The translations under genes and the position numbers were made by a program. From Nocardioides cremeus (GTDB lineage: Bacteria; Actinomycetota; Actinomycetes; Propionibacteriales; Nocardioidaceae), in assembly GCF_030518195.1 (NCBI RefSeq), contig NZ_JAULSC010000001.1, positions 248,001 through 312,000 on the forward strand: a DNA stretch of 64,000 bases, given 5' to 3'. The notes under the pieces are model-generated. The model did not search any database and was not told where the DNA came from. It saw only the letters and a list, made by a program, of their open reading frames with translations. Shown here in pieces: positions 25,184 to 33,908 of this stretch (position 1 is its first letter; each line of letters starts with the position of its first letter).

Positions 25184-26206
25184 ATGACCGATCTGCACGA
25201 CGAGGTGGCGCCCCCGGGCGCGCCGCTGCCCGCCGAGCCCGCCGAGCCCCCCGAGGCCCCCGAGCCGCCCGAGCCCCCGGGGCCCGCCGCGAACGGGCAC
25301 GCCCACGACCGGCTCGCGCCCGCCGTCGAGGCGTTGCCGGGCCTGGCCCGGGTCGCGGCCTCCGCCGCGTGGCACACCACCGGGTGGGGCGTGCGCACCT
25401 CGCTGCGCAGCACCGCCCGCCTGGCCCGCGCGGTCACCGACCCCCACGAGGCGGCCACCCTGGCCCACGAGGCCACCGAGGCGGTGCAGGTGGTCAGCGA
25501 CCTGGCCCGCTCGGTCTCCGCCGGCATCCCCGTCTCCTCCGCCCTGGTGCGCGCCGGCGAGACGCTCGGGTCGTTCACCGAGGTCCCCGAGCGGCCCGAG
25601 CGTGGCCGCCGCGACGCCGAGGACGCGCCACGGCACGACCCGCGCCGGCCCTCCCTGCGCGAGCGCGGCGCCCAGCTGCTGGAGCGCTCGCGCGACGTGT
25701 GGAGCGAGCGCGACGGGCACCCGGCGTACGAGCGGATGCTCGGCGAGCTCGCGCCCGACGAGGCCAGGGTGCTGCTGCTCCTGCTCGAGCACGGCCCGCA
25801 GCCCAGCGTCGACGTGCGCACCGGCGGCCCGATCGGCATGGTCAGCAGCCAGCTCATCGCGCCCGGCCTGACCATGATCGGCGCCCGGGCGGGGTGCCGG
25901 TACGTCGACCAGGTGCCCGCCTACCTCAACAACCTGTTCCGGCTCGGGCTGGTGTGGTTCTCCCGCGAGCCGCTGCGCGACCCGATGGACTACCAGGTGC
26001 TCGAGGCGCAGCCCGACGTCGTCGAGGCCTGCCACAGCGTGAAGTTCGCCAAGGTGGTGCGCCGCAGCATCCACCTCACGCCGTTCGGCGAGGACTTCTG
26101 CCGCACCTGCCTGGTCGACGAGGTCACCGCCGAGCGCTCCTTCCCGGCCCACGAGGCGCCACCTGAGGCGGAGAGCGGCGAGCCGTCGCAGCACCGCTCC
26201 GACTGA
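25184..26206 (+). CDS. DUF4393 / Abi-alpha family protein
   Basis: A 340-residue protein. Residues 1-45 are Pro/Glu-rich and disordered. Residues about 55-140 are Ala/Thr-rich helices. The C-terminal domain (about 175-320) reads PDEARVLLLLLEHGPQPSVD, then a NNLFRLGLVWF segment, and ends LTPFGEDFCRTCL, the pattern of DUF4393, also named Abi-alpha after a lactococcal abortive-infection protein. A role in phage defence has not been shown for actinobacterial copies and no other defence gene is nearby. The ATG at 25184 has AGGAGG 8 bases upstream, which decides against an earlier GTG. Confidence 0.65.
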   Translation: MTDLHDEVAPPGAPLPAEPAEPPEAPEPPEPPGPAANGHAHDRLAPAVEALPGLARVAASAAWHTTGWGVRTSLRSTARLARAVTDPHEAATLAHEATEAVQVVSDLARSVSAGIPVSSALVRAGETLGSFTEVPERPERGRRDAEDAPRHDPRRPSLRERGAQLLERSRDVWSERDGHPAYERMLGELAPDEARVLLLLLEHGPQPSVDVRTGGPIGMVSSQLIAPGLTMIGARAGCRYVDQVPAYLNNLFRLGLVWFSREPLRDPMDYQVLEAQPDVVEACHSVKFAKVVRRSIHLTPFGEDFCRTCLVDEVTAERSFPAHEAPPEAESGEPSQHRSD

Positions 26207-26210
26207 GCCG

Positions 26211-26240
26211 GGCCCCCGGCCCGGCACCGGGCCGGGGGCC
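26211..26240. terminator. Bidirectional hairpin between convergent genes
   Basis: Arms GGCCCCCGGCCCGG and its exact reverse complement (14 bp) close a 2-base loop. It lies 4 bases after the DUF4393 stop and 20 bases before the end of the opposing sensor kinase gene. No T-tract is present, as is usual for actinobacterial terminators. Confidence 0.7.
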
Positions 26241-26259
26241 GCTCCGCCGGCGCGGCCGG

Positions 26260-27789
26260 CTACTGCTCGACCGCGCCGCCCACTCCCTCCACGGGCGACG
26301 CGGTGAGCGGCTCCTGGGCCGCGGCCAGGGAGATGGTGAAGACCGAGCCGCCGTAGCGGCCCGGCGCGTAGGCGACGCTCGCGTGCTGGGCCTCGGCGAG
26401 GGTGCGCACCACGTGGAGCCCCAGCCCGGTGCCGGTGGCCACCGCGCCGCTGGCGCGGGTGAACTCGCGGAACAGGTCGGCGCGGAAGTCCTCGGGCACG
26501 CCGGGGCCGTGGTCGACCACGTCGATGCAGACCCGATCACCCTCGCCGCGCACGTGCACCAGGAACGGGGCGCGGCCGTACTTGAGCGCGTTGCCGAGCA
26601 GGTTGCCGACCATCTGCTCCAGGCGCAGCGCGTCGGCGCGCACCTCACGGTCGTCGTCGACGCGCACCTCGACGACCAGGTCGGGGACGCCGCGGTGGCG
26701 GTCGTGGACCAGCGACTCGACCACCTGTTGCGGGCGCACCGGGCGTAGGTCGAGGCGCAGGGTGCCGCGCTGGACCTGGGCGGCGGTGAGCAGGTCGGCG
26801 GTGATCGAGTCGAGCATCCGCGCCTGCCGGGCCACCGAGCCCATCAGCCTGGTGCGCAGGTCGGGCTCGAGGTCGTCCTCGCCCCACTCGCTGGCCTCGG
26901 CGATCCCGCAGATGACCGCCACCGGCCCCCGGATCTCGTGGGCGGTGGTGGCGATGGCGCGGCGCAGCAGTCCCACGTCCTCGGTCGCGGAGTCGAGGAA
27001 GACCAGCACCGACCAGCCGGTACGCCGCATCGTCGCGCGCACCGTGCCGCCGTCGAGCTCGACGTCGAAGGAGGCGTCGGCGTCGAGGCGGTGGTAGGCC
27101 ACCAGGGTGGCGAGCGGACCCGAGGTGAACCCCAGCGGCGTGCCCGGGCCGGCGCTCGCGCCGAGCAGGCGCTGGGCGGTGGCGTTGGTGAAGACGATGC
27201 GGAACAGCGGCTCGTCGGCGAGCTCGAGGATGCCCATCGGGGCCATGCTCAGCGCCTGCCACCACGAGATCTGCGAGGCCGGACCCGGCGGGGGCGCGTC
27301 GGCCCCCGGTGCCCTGGAGGCCATGGAGGCCGTGCAGGTCCTCGGGGTGTCCGGCGCCTCGGGCCGCTCGGGCTCGGGCGCGCCGTGGCCGTCCGTCCCG
27401 CGGCCACTGGCGGTGACCTCGGCGACGTACGCGAGGAGCGAGTCGAGCGAGGCGCCCTTCTGCACGTAGCCGTCGGCGCCGGCGGCCAGGGCCCGTTCCG
27501 ACATCTGGGTGGCGCCGAAGCCGGAGAGCACCACGACCTTGGCGCTCGGCACGCTGCGCCGGATCGAGGGCAGCGCCTCGAGGCCGTCCATCACCGGCAT
27601 CGACAGGTCGAGCAGCACCAGGTCGGGGCGCTGCTCGCGCACCACCGCGATGCCGGCCCGCCCGTCGCCGGCCTCGCCCACGACGTCGTACCCGCCGCGG
27701 CCCAGGGCCAGGCGCAGCAGGTCGCGCAGGTCGGCCGTGTCGTCGATGACCACGACCCGCAGCGGTCGGGCGGGGGCGGCGGCGCTCAC
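26260..27789 (-). CDS. Hybrid response regulator-PAS-histidine kinase
   Basis: A 509-residue soluble signalling protein with receiver first. REC spans about 10-125 with phospho-acceptor Asp61 (LLDLSMPVMDG) and Lys111. A Pro-rich linker (135-170) and a PAS-like segment (about 178-265) follow. The HisKA helix has His284 in TTAHEIRGP, and the HATPase domain shows the N box (GNLLGNALKYG), VDHGPGVPE and GTGLGLHVV. There is no membrane segment, so its input must come from the receiver, PAS or partner proteins. Its GTG overlaps the stop of the membrane gene upstream (27786-27789), implying one three-gene operon. Confidence 0.9.
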   Translation of the reverse strand: MSAAAPARPLRVVVIDDTADLRDLLRLALGRGGYDVVGEAGDGRAGIAVVREQRPDLVLLDLSMPVMDGLEALPSIRRSVPSAKVVVLSGFGATQMSERALAAGADGYVQKGASLDSLLAYVAEVTASGRGTDGHGAPEPERPEAPDTPRTCTASMASRAPGADAPPPGPASQISWWQALSMAPMGILELADEPLFRIVFTNATAQRLLGASAGPGTPLGFTSGPLATLVAYHRLDADASFDVELDGGTVRATMRRTGWSVLVFLDSATEDVGLLRRAIATTAHEIRGPVAVICGIAEASEWGEDDLEPDLRTRLMGSVARQARMLDSITADLLTAAQVQRGTLRLDLRPVRPQQVVESLVHDRHRGVPDLVVEVRVDDDREVRADALRLEQMVGNLLGNALKYGRAPFLVHVRGEGDRVCIDVVDHGPGVPEDFRADLFREFTRASGAVATGTGLGLHVVRTLAEAQHASVAYAPGRYGGSVFTISLAAAQEPLTASPVEGVGGAVEQ

Positions 27790-28436
27790 GGGGCGGGCCT
27801 CTCCGGTGGGCCGTCGGGTGCGCCGGGTGCGCCGGGTGCGTCGGGGCCCGGCTCGCGGACGACGTCGGCGGCGGCGCTGCGCACCAGCGCGAGGGACTGG
27901 TGGGCGCTGGCGCTGCCGAGCAGGTCGGTGATGATCCGGCTCGCCGAGTCGATGGAGGCGGTCAGCGCGGCCTGGGCGCGGGCGGTGTCGTCGAGGTCGA
28001 GGGCCATCTTGGCCACCACGAGGCCCTGCAGCACCGTGTCGTTGAGCTCGAGGGCCTGCTGCTCGCGCTGGCGCAGGTCCTGGAAGAGCTGGGCGCCCTC
28101 CATCAGCGAGGAGTACTGGCGCCGCTGGGTCCAGTAGTAGATGCCGACGGCGGCGCCGACGACGTCCCACAGCGCCAACGGCCAGCCCCACGCGGTGCGC
28201 ATCGCGAGGCCCTGGGTGTCGGCGACGCCGAAGGCCGGCAGCAGCATGTGCAGCGAGTGGGCGCCGTGGTGGACCGCGCAGGTCAGGAAGATCGCGGCGG
28301 TCGCGGCGCCCAGGGGGTTGGTGCGCAGCTGGTTGGAGCGTGCGAGCGGCACCAGGAGGGCGGCGCTGATGAGCAGGTAGGCGATCGCGATCAGGGCGTT
28401 GCAGACCAGCCCGACGATCCACGGCTCCACGCTCAT
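27786..28436 (-). CDS. Membrane sensor with DHp-like helix lacking the phospho-acceptor His
   Basis: A 216-residue protein with about four membrane helices in residues 5-102 that contain a His cluster (CAVHHGAHSLHML at about 53-65), possibly a metal or heme site. A coiled-coil follows, then LELNDTVLQGLVVAKMALDL at 129-148. That segment strongly resembles the HisKA_3 dimerisation helix (ELHDTVLQGL), but Asn132 replaces the phospho-acceptor His. No ATPase domain is present. It probably passes a membrane signal to the hybrid kinase next to it by helix contact, not by autophosphorylation. This is inference from layout. Confidence 0.65.
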   Translation of the reverse strand: MSVEPWIVGLVCNALIAIAYLLISAALLVPLARSNQLRTNPLGAATAAIFLTCAVHHGAHSLHMLLPAFGVADTQGLAMRTAWGWPLALWDVVGAAVGIYYWTQRRQYSSLMEGAQLFQDLRQREQQALELNDTVLQGLVVAKMALDLDDTARAQAALTASIDSASRIITDLLGSASAHQSLALVRSAAADVVREPGPDAPGAPGAPDGPPERPAP

Positions 28437-29161
28437 CCCCCCGCCCCGCTCAGCGACAGCAGGGCCAGCGCGGTCACCGACACCCCGAGGAACACCGTGG
28501 CGGCGGGGTGCCAGCGCACCGGCGTCGTACGCCGCCCGGCGTGCGCGTCGCGCAGCAGCGCCAGGCAGGCGCCGACGACGACGAGCTCCCACACCAGCGC
28601 GGCGAGGTCCCACGCGCCGACGGCCTCGGGGGCGGGCAGCAACCCCAGGGGCAGCCCGACGGTGCGGCTCAGCGCCCACAGCGCGATGCAGGTGGTGTTG
28701 CCCACGACGCCGGCCACCAGCAGGCCGCGCCCCGGGCGGGTGCCGAGAGCCAGCGCGGTCCAGGCGAGCTGGGCCGCGGCGGCCGCGGCGAAGAAGAGCC
28801 CGACGACGGTCTGCTCGCGCAGGTGCGCGGGCGCCATCGCGGCGTGCACCCCGGCGACCGCGGCGCTGGCGACCAGGGCGAGCGGCCAGAGAGCCGCCGC
28901 GGGGCCGGAGCTCGTGGTGCGGGACGGGGCAGCGGCCACCGGCACCGGGCGCACCCCCAGCGTGCCCGTGGTGGCGGCGCGGCGCAGCGCGGCGACCCGC
29001 AGGTCGTGCGGGTCGGGCGGGCGGTGGCCCGTGGGGACCAGCCGCGCTCCCAGCACTGCGGCGAGCGCGACGATCCCGCCCACCACCAGCGCGTAGTGCA
29101 CGGTGTGGGCGGCTGCGCTCGTGGCACTCATGGCGCTCATGGCGCCGATCCAGGCCGTCAC
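28433..29161 (-). CDS. Polytopic membrane protein of unknown function
   Basis: A 242-residue protein with about seven hydrophobic helices, starting with TVHYALVVGGIVALAAVLGA and ending VFLGVSVTALALLSL. No family is recognised. It is the first gene of the signalling operon and overlaps the next by 4 bases (28433-28436), so it may form a membrane complex with that His-rich sensor. The GTG at 29161 is preferred because GGAGGGG lies 6 bases upstream and a -10 TAGCGT (29213-29218, minus strand) would give a leader of about 45 bases; several in-frame ATGs follow. Confidence 0.6.
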   Translation of the reverse strand: MTAWIGAMSAMSATSAAAHTVHYALVVGGIVALAAVLGARLVPTGHRPPDPHDLRVAALRRAATTGTLGVRPVPVAAAPSRTTSSGPAAALWPLALVASAAVAGVHAAMAPAHLREQTVVGLFFAAAAAAQLAWTALALGTRPGRGLLVAGVVGNTTCIALWALSRTVGLPLGLLPAPEAVGAWDLAALVWELVVVGACLALLRDAHAGRRTTPVRWHPAATVFLGVSVTALALLSLSGAGG

Positions 29162-29253
29162 CGGCTTCCCCTCCGGGCCCGTCCTCCCCAGGTGGGCCCT
29201 GCTCCGGGCCACACGCTAGGGCGCCCGCGCGGTGCTGAGAACGAAATCGCAGA

Positions 29254-29275
29254 AACTTTGACGATCGCCAAAGTT
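29254..29275. promoter_or_regulatory. Second dyad next to the clpB HAIR element
   Basis: AACTTTG, 8 bases (containing CGATCG), CAAAGTT. The right arm runs into the HAIR element, and the bases CAAAGTTGAG also occur before dnaK. It may extend the HspR site or bind another factor. Confidence 0.45.
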
Positions 29276-29293
29276 GAGCGGAACAGACTCAAC
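29273..29293. promoter_or_regulatory. HAIR element (HspR operator) before clpB
   Basis: GTTGAGC, 7 bases, ACTCAAC. It fits the HAIR consensus at all but three positions and forms its own dyad GTTGAG...CTCAAC. It is the second HspR target in the window. Confidence 0.85.
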
Positions 29294-29305
29294 TCCTGGC
29301 GCGTT
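29280..29305 (+). promoter_or_regulatory. SigH-type stress promoter of clpB
   Basis: GGAACA (29280-29285), 17 bases, then GTT (29303-29305). This fits the mycobacterial SigH consensus GGAAYA-N16/17-GTT exactly. It lies inside and beyond the HAIR element, so HspR and an alternative sigma factor would compete or combine. Confidence 0.5.
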
Positions 29306-29384
29306 GAGCAGGGTGACAGCGACAATCGTCGTGTCGGCGAGATCCGTCCCGCCCGCCGGGACCCGTACCTGGAGGAGAACCGCA

Positions 29385-32009
29385 GTGAGCCAGTTCGGCG
29401 CCGAGAAGTTCACCACCCGCAGCCGCGAGGCCATCGAGACCGCCCAGCGCCTCGCCACCACCTCGGGCCACAGCCACACCGAGCCCGTGCACCTCCTCGT
29501 CGCCCTGCTCGGCCAGGACGACGGCACCACCCGCAGCCTGGTCACCAAGGCCGGCGTCGACGTGCAGCAGCTCGTGGCGGGCGCCGGGTCGGCGCTCGAG
29601 GCGCTGCCGCGCGCCAGCGGCGCCACGGTCCAGCAGCCCGCCGCCTCCGCCGCCCTGACCCGGGTGCTGGCCGGCGCGCTCGACCTGGCCGCCTCGATGA
29701 AGGACGACTACGTCGCCACCGAGCACCTGCTGATCGCGATGGCCGGCACCGAGTCGAGTGCCCAGAAGGTCCTCGCCGACGCCGGGCTCACCGAGGCCGG
29801 CCTGCGCGAGGGGCTCACCGCCGTGCGCGGCAACCGCCGGGTCACCAGCCAGGACGCGGAGTCGACGTACGAGTCGCTCGAGAAGTACTCCGTCGACCTC
29901 ACCGCCGCCGCCGAGGAGGGCCGCCTCGACCCGGTCATCGGCCGCGACGCCGAGATCCGCCGCGTCGTGCAGGTGCTGAGCCGGCGCACCAAGAACAACC
30001 CCGTGCTCATCGGCGAGCCCGGCGTCGGCAAGACCGCCGTCGTCGAGGGCCTGGCCCAGCGCGTCGTCGACGGCGACGTGCCCGACTCGCTCAAGGGCCG
30101 CCGGGTGCTCAGCCTCGACCTGGCCGCGATGGTCGCCGGCGCGAAGTACCGCGGCGAGTTCGAGGAGCGGCTCAAGGCCGTGCTCGAGGAGGTCAAGGAG
30201 GCCGGTGGGCAGGTCATCACCTTCATCGACGAGCTGCACACCGTCGTCGGCGCGGGCGCCGGCGGCGACTCCTCGATGGACGCCGGCAACATGCTCAAGC
30301 CGATGCTGGCGCGCGGCGAGCTGCACATGATCGGCGCCACCACCCTCGACGAGTACCGCGAGCGGATCGAGAAGGACCCGGCGCTGGAGCGCCGCTTCCA
30401 GCAGGTCTTCGTCGGCGAGCCCAGCGTCGAGGACACCATCCAGATCCTGCGCGGCATCCAGGAGAAGTACGAGGCGCACCACGGGGTGCGGATCACCGAC
30501 GCCGCGCTGGTGGCTGCCGCCACCCTCTCCGACCGCTACATCAGCGGGCGCCAGCTGCCCGACAAGGCCATCGACCTCATCGACGAGGCCTCCTCGCGGC
30601 TGCGGATGGAGATCGAGTCCTCGCCCGAGGAGATCGACCAGCTGCGCCGCCACGTCGACCGGCTCAAGATGGAGGAGTTCGCGCTCGCCAAGGAGAGCGA
30701 CGAGGCCTCCATCGAGCGGCTCGAGTCGCTGCGCGCCGACCTGGCCGACGCCGAGGAGGAGCTGCGCGGGCTCGAGGCCCGCTGGGAGTCCGAGAAGGCC
30801 TCGCTCGAGGGTGAGGGCGAGCTGCGCCGCCAGCTCGACGGGCTGCGCATCGAGGCCGAGCGGCTGGAGAGGGACAGCACGGCACTGCCGGAGGGCGAAG
30901 AGAAGTACGGCTTGCTGGAGAAGCGCTACCAGGCGAGTCAGCGCATTCGCGAGCTCGAGCAGCAGATCGAGGCCGCCGCGGCCGCCGAGAGCGGCCAGGT
31001 CGAGGGCACCGAGCCGCTGGTCGGCGAGGAGGTCGGCCCCGAGCAGATCGCCGAGGTCGTCGAGGCCTGGACCGGCATCCCCACGGGGCGGATGCTGCAG
31101 GGCGAGAGCGCCAAGCTGCTCGAGATGGAGCAGGTGATCGGGGAGCGGCTGATCGGCCAGCGCCAGGCGGTCACCGCGGTCAGCGACGCCGTACGCCGCT
31201 CGCGCGCCGGCATCGCCGACCCCAACCGGCCCACCGGCTCCTTCCTCTTCCTCGGCCCCACCGGCACCGGCAAGACCGAGCTGGCCAAGTCGCTGGCCGA
31301 CTTCCTCTTCGACGACGAGCGCGCGATCGTGCGCATCGACATGAGCGAGTACTCCGAGAAGCACTCGGTCTCGCGGCTGGTCGGCGCGCCTCCGGGCTAC
31401 GTCGGCTACGACGAGGGCGGCCAGCTGACCGAGGCGGTGCGCCGCCGGCCCTACTCGGTGGTGCTGCTCGACGAGGTCGAGAAGGCGCACCCGGAGGTCT
31501 TCGACATCCTGCTGCAGGTGCTCGACGACGGCCGGCTGACCGACGGCCAGGGCCGCACCGTCGACTTCCGCAACACGCTGCTGATCCTGACCTCCAACCT
31601 GGGCTCGCAGTACCTCGTCGACCCCGCTCTCTCGCCGGAAGCCAGCCGCGAGCAGGTGCTGGCGCTGGTGCGGGCCTCGTTCAAGCCCGAGTTCCTCAAC
31701 CGGCTCGACGAGATCGTCACCTTCGAGTCGCTGAGCCAGGAGGCGCTGACCCACATCGTCGACCTGCAGCTGGCGCTGCTGGAGAAGCGGCTGGCGGTGC
31801 GACGCATCTCGATCGAGGTCACCGACGCCGCGCGCCGCTGGCTGGCCGAGACCGGCTACGACCCGGCGTACGGCGCACGGCCGCTGCGCCGGCTGATCCA
31901 GACCGCGATCGGCGACCGGCTCGCGCGGATGCTCATCGGCGGCGAGGTCGTCGACGGGGGAGCGGTGCAGGTCGACGTCGGTGACGACGGACTGGTGCTG
32001 CGCGCCTGA
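29385..32009 (+). CDS. clpB: ATP-dependent disaggregase ClpB
   Basis: An 874-residue AAA+ chaperone of normal length. The N domain (about 1-145) has the double Clp repeat. The first AAA module has Walker A GEPGVGKT near 209-216; a coiled-coil M domain (about 400-530) follows with long Glu/Leu/Arg helices; the second AAA module has GPTGTGKT near 624-631. The C-terminus has the usual [14 protein letters not shown] sensor-2 region. It threads aggregated proteins and hands them to DnaK. GTG start with GGAGG 9 bases upstream. It is controlled by HspR through its HAIR element and probably by a SigH-like factor. Confidence 0.99.
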   Translation: MSQFGAEKFTTRSREAIETAQRLATTSGHSHTEPVHLLVALLGQDDGTTRSLVTKAGVDVQQLVAGAGSALEALPRASGATVQQPAASAALTRVLAGALDLAASMKDDYVATEHLLIAMAGTESSAQKVLADAGLTEAGLREGLTAVRGNRRVTSQDAESTYESLEKYSVDLTAAAEEGRLDPVIGRDAEIRRVVQVLSRRTKNNPVLIGEPGVGKTAVVEGLAQRVVDGDVPDSLKGRRVLSLDLAAMVAGAKYRGEFEERLKAVLEEVKEAGGQVITFIDELHTVVGAGAGGDSSMDAGNMLKPMLARGELHMIGATTLDEYRERIEKDPALERRFQQVFVGEPSVEDTIQILRGIQEKYEAHHGVRITDAALVAAATLSDRYISGRQLPDKAIDLIDEASSRLRMEIESSPEEIDQLRRHVDRLKMEEFALAKESDEASIERLESLRADLADAEEELRGLEARWESEKASLEGEGELRRQLDGLRIEAERLERDSTALPEGEEKYGLLEKRYQASQRIRELEQQIEAAAAAESGQVEGTEPLVGEEVGPEQIAEVVEAWTGIPTGRMLQGESAKLLEMEQVIGERLIGQRQAVTAVSDAVRRSRAGIADPNRPTGSFLFLGPTGTGKTELAKSLADFLFDDERAIVRIDMSEYSEKHSVSRLVGAPPGYVGYDEGGQLTEAVRRRPYSVVLLDEVEKAHPEVFDILLQVLDDGRLTDGQGRTVDFRNTLLILTSNLGSQYLVDPALSPEASREQVLALVRASFKPEFLNRLDEIVTFESLSQEALTHIVDLQLALLEKRLAVRRISIEVTDAARRWLAETGYDPAYGARPLRRLIQTAIGDRLARMLIGGEVVDGGAVQVDVGDDGLVLRA

Positions 32010-32046
32010 CGTCCCTGCGCGCGACCGTCGGCGGGGGCGGCCGGGC

Positions 32047-32457
32047 TCAGGCCCGGTCGTCCCCGCGACGCCGGTCGAACCAGCCGCCGCCGAAGAGCGC
32101 CCACGCCACCAGCAGCGGCTGGAAGAACAGCCGCACGAGGCGGGCGCGGTCGGTGGTGAGGCCGAACGCGTCGGTGCCCTCGACGTACTGCGCCACGTTG
32201 CCGGGGAAGATCACCACGAAGAACGCCGCGAGCAGCGCCCCGACGAGCCGGCGCCGGCGCGGCAGCGCCACGAACGCCGCGCCCAGGGCGATCTCCACGA
32301 CGCCCGAGCCGACCACGACCAGGTCGTCGTCGAGGGGGAACCAGTCGGGAACCTGGGCCTGGAACTCGGCGCGCTGGGCGGTCAGGTGCAGCACCCCGGC
32401 GCCCACCATCGCCGAGCCGAGCAGGAGTCGCGAGGCGGTGCGCAGCGTCGAGGACAT
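32047..32457 (-). CDS. DoxX family membrane protein
   Basis: A 136-residue protein with four membrane helices. The first carries GSAMVGAGVLHLTAQRAEFQ, the second VVVGSGVVEIALGAAFVAL, and the third ends FPGNVAQYVEG; all resemble DoxX/DUF4267-type proteins. Function is unknown, with possible links to redox homeostasis in relatives. The ATG is 6 bases after a -10-like TAGGCT (32464-32469, minus strand), so expression is probably leaderless. It converges with clpB. Confidence 0.8.
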   Translation of the reverse strand: MSSTLRTASRLLLGSAMVGAGVLHLTAQRAEFQAQVPDWFPLDDDLVVVGSGVVEIALGAAFVALPRRRRLVGALLAAFFVVIFPGNVAQYVEGTDAFGLTTDRARLVRLFFQPLLVAWALFGGGWFDRRRGDDRA

Positions 32458-32525
32458 GGCGCCAGCCTAGGAGCCCGCCGCAGGCCCCGCGGGCCTCTCA
32501 CCTGTCGTCTGGTGGAATGGGTGTC

Positions 32526-33668
32526 ATGTCAGATGCCGCTCCCGCCCGACCGCGGCAGGTGACCGTCGCTGCCTGGCTGATCATCCTCGGCTCGGTCTTC
32601 GTCGTCTTCTCCGCCTTCGGCCAGGTCTCGGCGGGCAGCTCGCTCGAGACCCGCGAACGCATCGAGACCCTGCTCTCCGAGCCGCCCGCCGACGGGCTGG
32701 GCCTCGCGGTCGACACCGTCCTGGAGATCCTGCGGGTCGTCGCGATGGTCGCCGCGGCCGCCGCGACCGCCACCGCGATCCTGGGCACGCAGGTGCTGCA
32801 GCGCTCGCGCTCGGCCCGGCTGTGGCTCTCGGTGCTGGCGGTGCCGCTCTTCCTCTCCGCCGCCTTCATCGGCGGTTTCATGGGCGCGCTGGTCGCGGCC
32901 GCCGTGGTGATGCTGTGGCTGCAGCCGGCCCGCTCCTGGTTCGCCGGCGAGCCGCTGCCCGAGCGCTTCAACGCCGACGGCACCCTGCGCAAGACCGAGG
33001 AGGCGCCCCGCAAGCCGACGCCTCCGCCCGCCGCTCCTCCGACGCCGGAGCGGGAGCACCACCCGGTGGGCCACGGCAGCGCGCCGCAACAGCCCCCGAC
33101 CTACCCCCAGCAGCCGTACGGCCAGCCCGGCCAGCCCGCTCAGCCCGGCCCGGCGCCGTACGCCGGCTTCGGCCAGGCGCCGGCGGAGCGCGAGCAGGCT
33201 TCCCCGTACGCCGGCGCCGCCGAGCGGCCCGCCCCCACCCGTCGCCCGGGCGCGCTGTCGTGGGCCTGCGCGCTGACCTGGATCGGCAGCGGCCTGGTCT
33301 CCGGCTTCCTGCTGCTGGCCTCCCTGGCCTTCGCGGTCATCTCCGAGGCCGACTTCGTCGAGGCGACCGCCCAGCAGCCCGAGCTGGCAGAGCAGATCGA
33401 CGACATCGGCTGGACGACGATCTCGCAGATCGTCTTCGCCACCACCGTCGTGAGCGTGCTGTGGAGCGTCTTCGCGGTCGTCGTCGCGGTGCTGGCCTTC
33501 CGCGGCTCGGTCTGGGCGCGGGTCGCCCTGACCATCTCCACCGGCGCCCTGGCCGGCGTCCTCGCGGTGCTCAGCGTGGGCAACCTGGCGATGCTGGTCG
33601 TGCTGCTGCCGGTCGCCGCCACCTTCCTGCTCCTGCTGCGCCCCGACGTCCGCTCCTGGCGCACCTGA
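32526..33668 (+). CDS. Membrane protein with Pro/Gln-rich linker, unknown function
   Basis: A 380-residue protein. A first membrane block covers about residues 12-32 and 67-140, followed by a disordered linker at about 145-235 made of Pro, Gln, Gly and Tyr (PTYPQQPYGQPGQPAQPG). A second block of four helices covers about 238-372. The linker type is common in actinobacterial cell-envelope proteins and often mediates cytosolic contacts. No family is recognised. The ATG at 32526 was preferred to 32517 because a -10-like TGGAAT (32513-32518) overlaps the earlier codon. The TGA stop is the first three bases of repeat array B. Confidence 0.65.
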   Translation: MSDAAPARPRQVTVAAWLIILGSVFVVFSAFGQVSAGSSLETRERIETLLSEPPADGLGLAVDTVLEILRVVAMVAAAAATATAILGTQVLQRSRSARLWLSVLAVPLFLSAAFIGGFMGALVAAAVVMLWLQPARSWFAGEPLPERFNADGTLRKTEEAPRKPTPPPAAPPTPEREHHPVGHGSAPQQPPTYPQQPYGQPGQPAQPGPAPYAGFGQAPAEREQASPYAGAAERPAPTRRPGALSWACALTWIGSGLVSGFLLLASLAFAVISEADFVEATAQQPELAEQIDDIGWTTISQIVFATTVVSVLWSVFAVVVAVLAFRGSVWARVALTISTGALAGVLAVLSVGNLAMLVVLLPVAATFLLLLRPDVRSWRT

Positions 33669-33905
33669 CCCGGCCCGAGCTTCCCGCTGACCCGGCCTGA
33701 ACTTCCCGCTGACCCGGCCCGGATCTCACGCTGACCCGGCCTGAACTTCTCGTTGACCCGGCCCGGATCTCACGCTGACCCGGCCTGAACTTCGCGCTGA
33801 CCCGGCCCGGATCTCCTCTCCGGACATCCGGGCCGGCTCGATGCGAAGTTCGGGCCGGCTCGACGCGAAGTTCGGGCCGACTCGGCGGATGTTCGGGCCG
33901 GGTCG
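33666..33905. repeat. 22-bp tandem repeat array B, two opposed halves
   Basis: Seven plus-strand units start at 33666, 33688, 33710, 33732, 33754, 33776 and 33798. Four minus-strand units read inward from 33905, the outermost one base short. Units alternate between two sub-types on the plus side (TGACCCGGCCTGAACTTC and TGACCCGGCCCGGATCTC). The halves meet at about 33820 around CCGGACATCCGG. The first TGA ends the gene on the left; the right gene ends 4 bases beyond the array. This is the only content of the 240-base gap. Confidence 0.9.
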
Positions 33906-33908
33906 GCG

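Noticed and set aside
25184..26206. Phage-defence island
   Set aside because: Only one protein has an Abi-related name; there is no restriction enzyme, integrase or other defence gene in the window.
27790..28422. N-terminal extension of the hybrid kinase by about 210 residues in the same frame
   Set aside because: The extension is a shadow of the membrane sensor gene, which has clear helices. The receiver domain begins right after GTG 27789, and the 4-base overlap supports that start.
28508..30814. Very long open frame on the plus strand across the signalling operon and into clpB
   Set aside because: It overlaps recognisable genes on both strands, its translation is Arg/Gly/Ala-rich with no family pattern, and such frames arise easily at this GC content.
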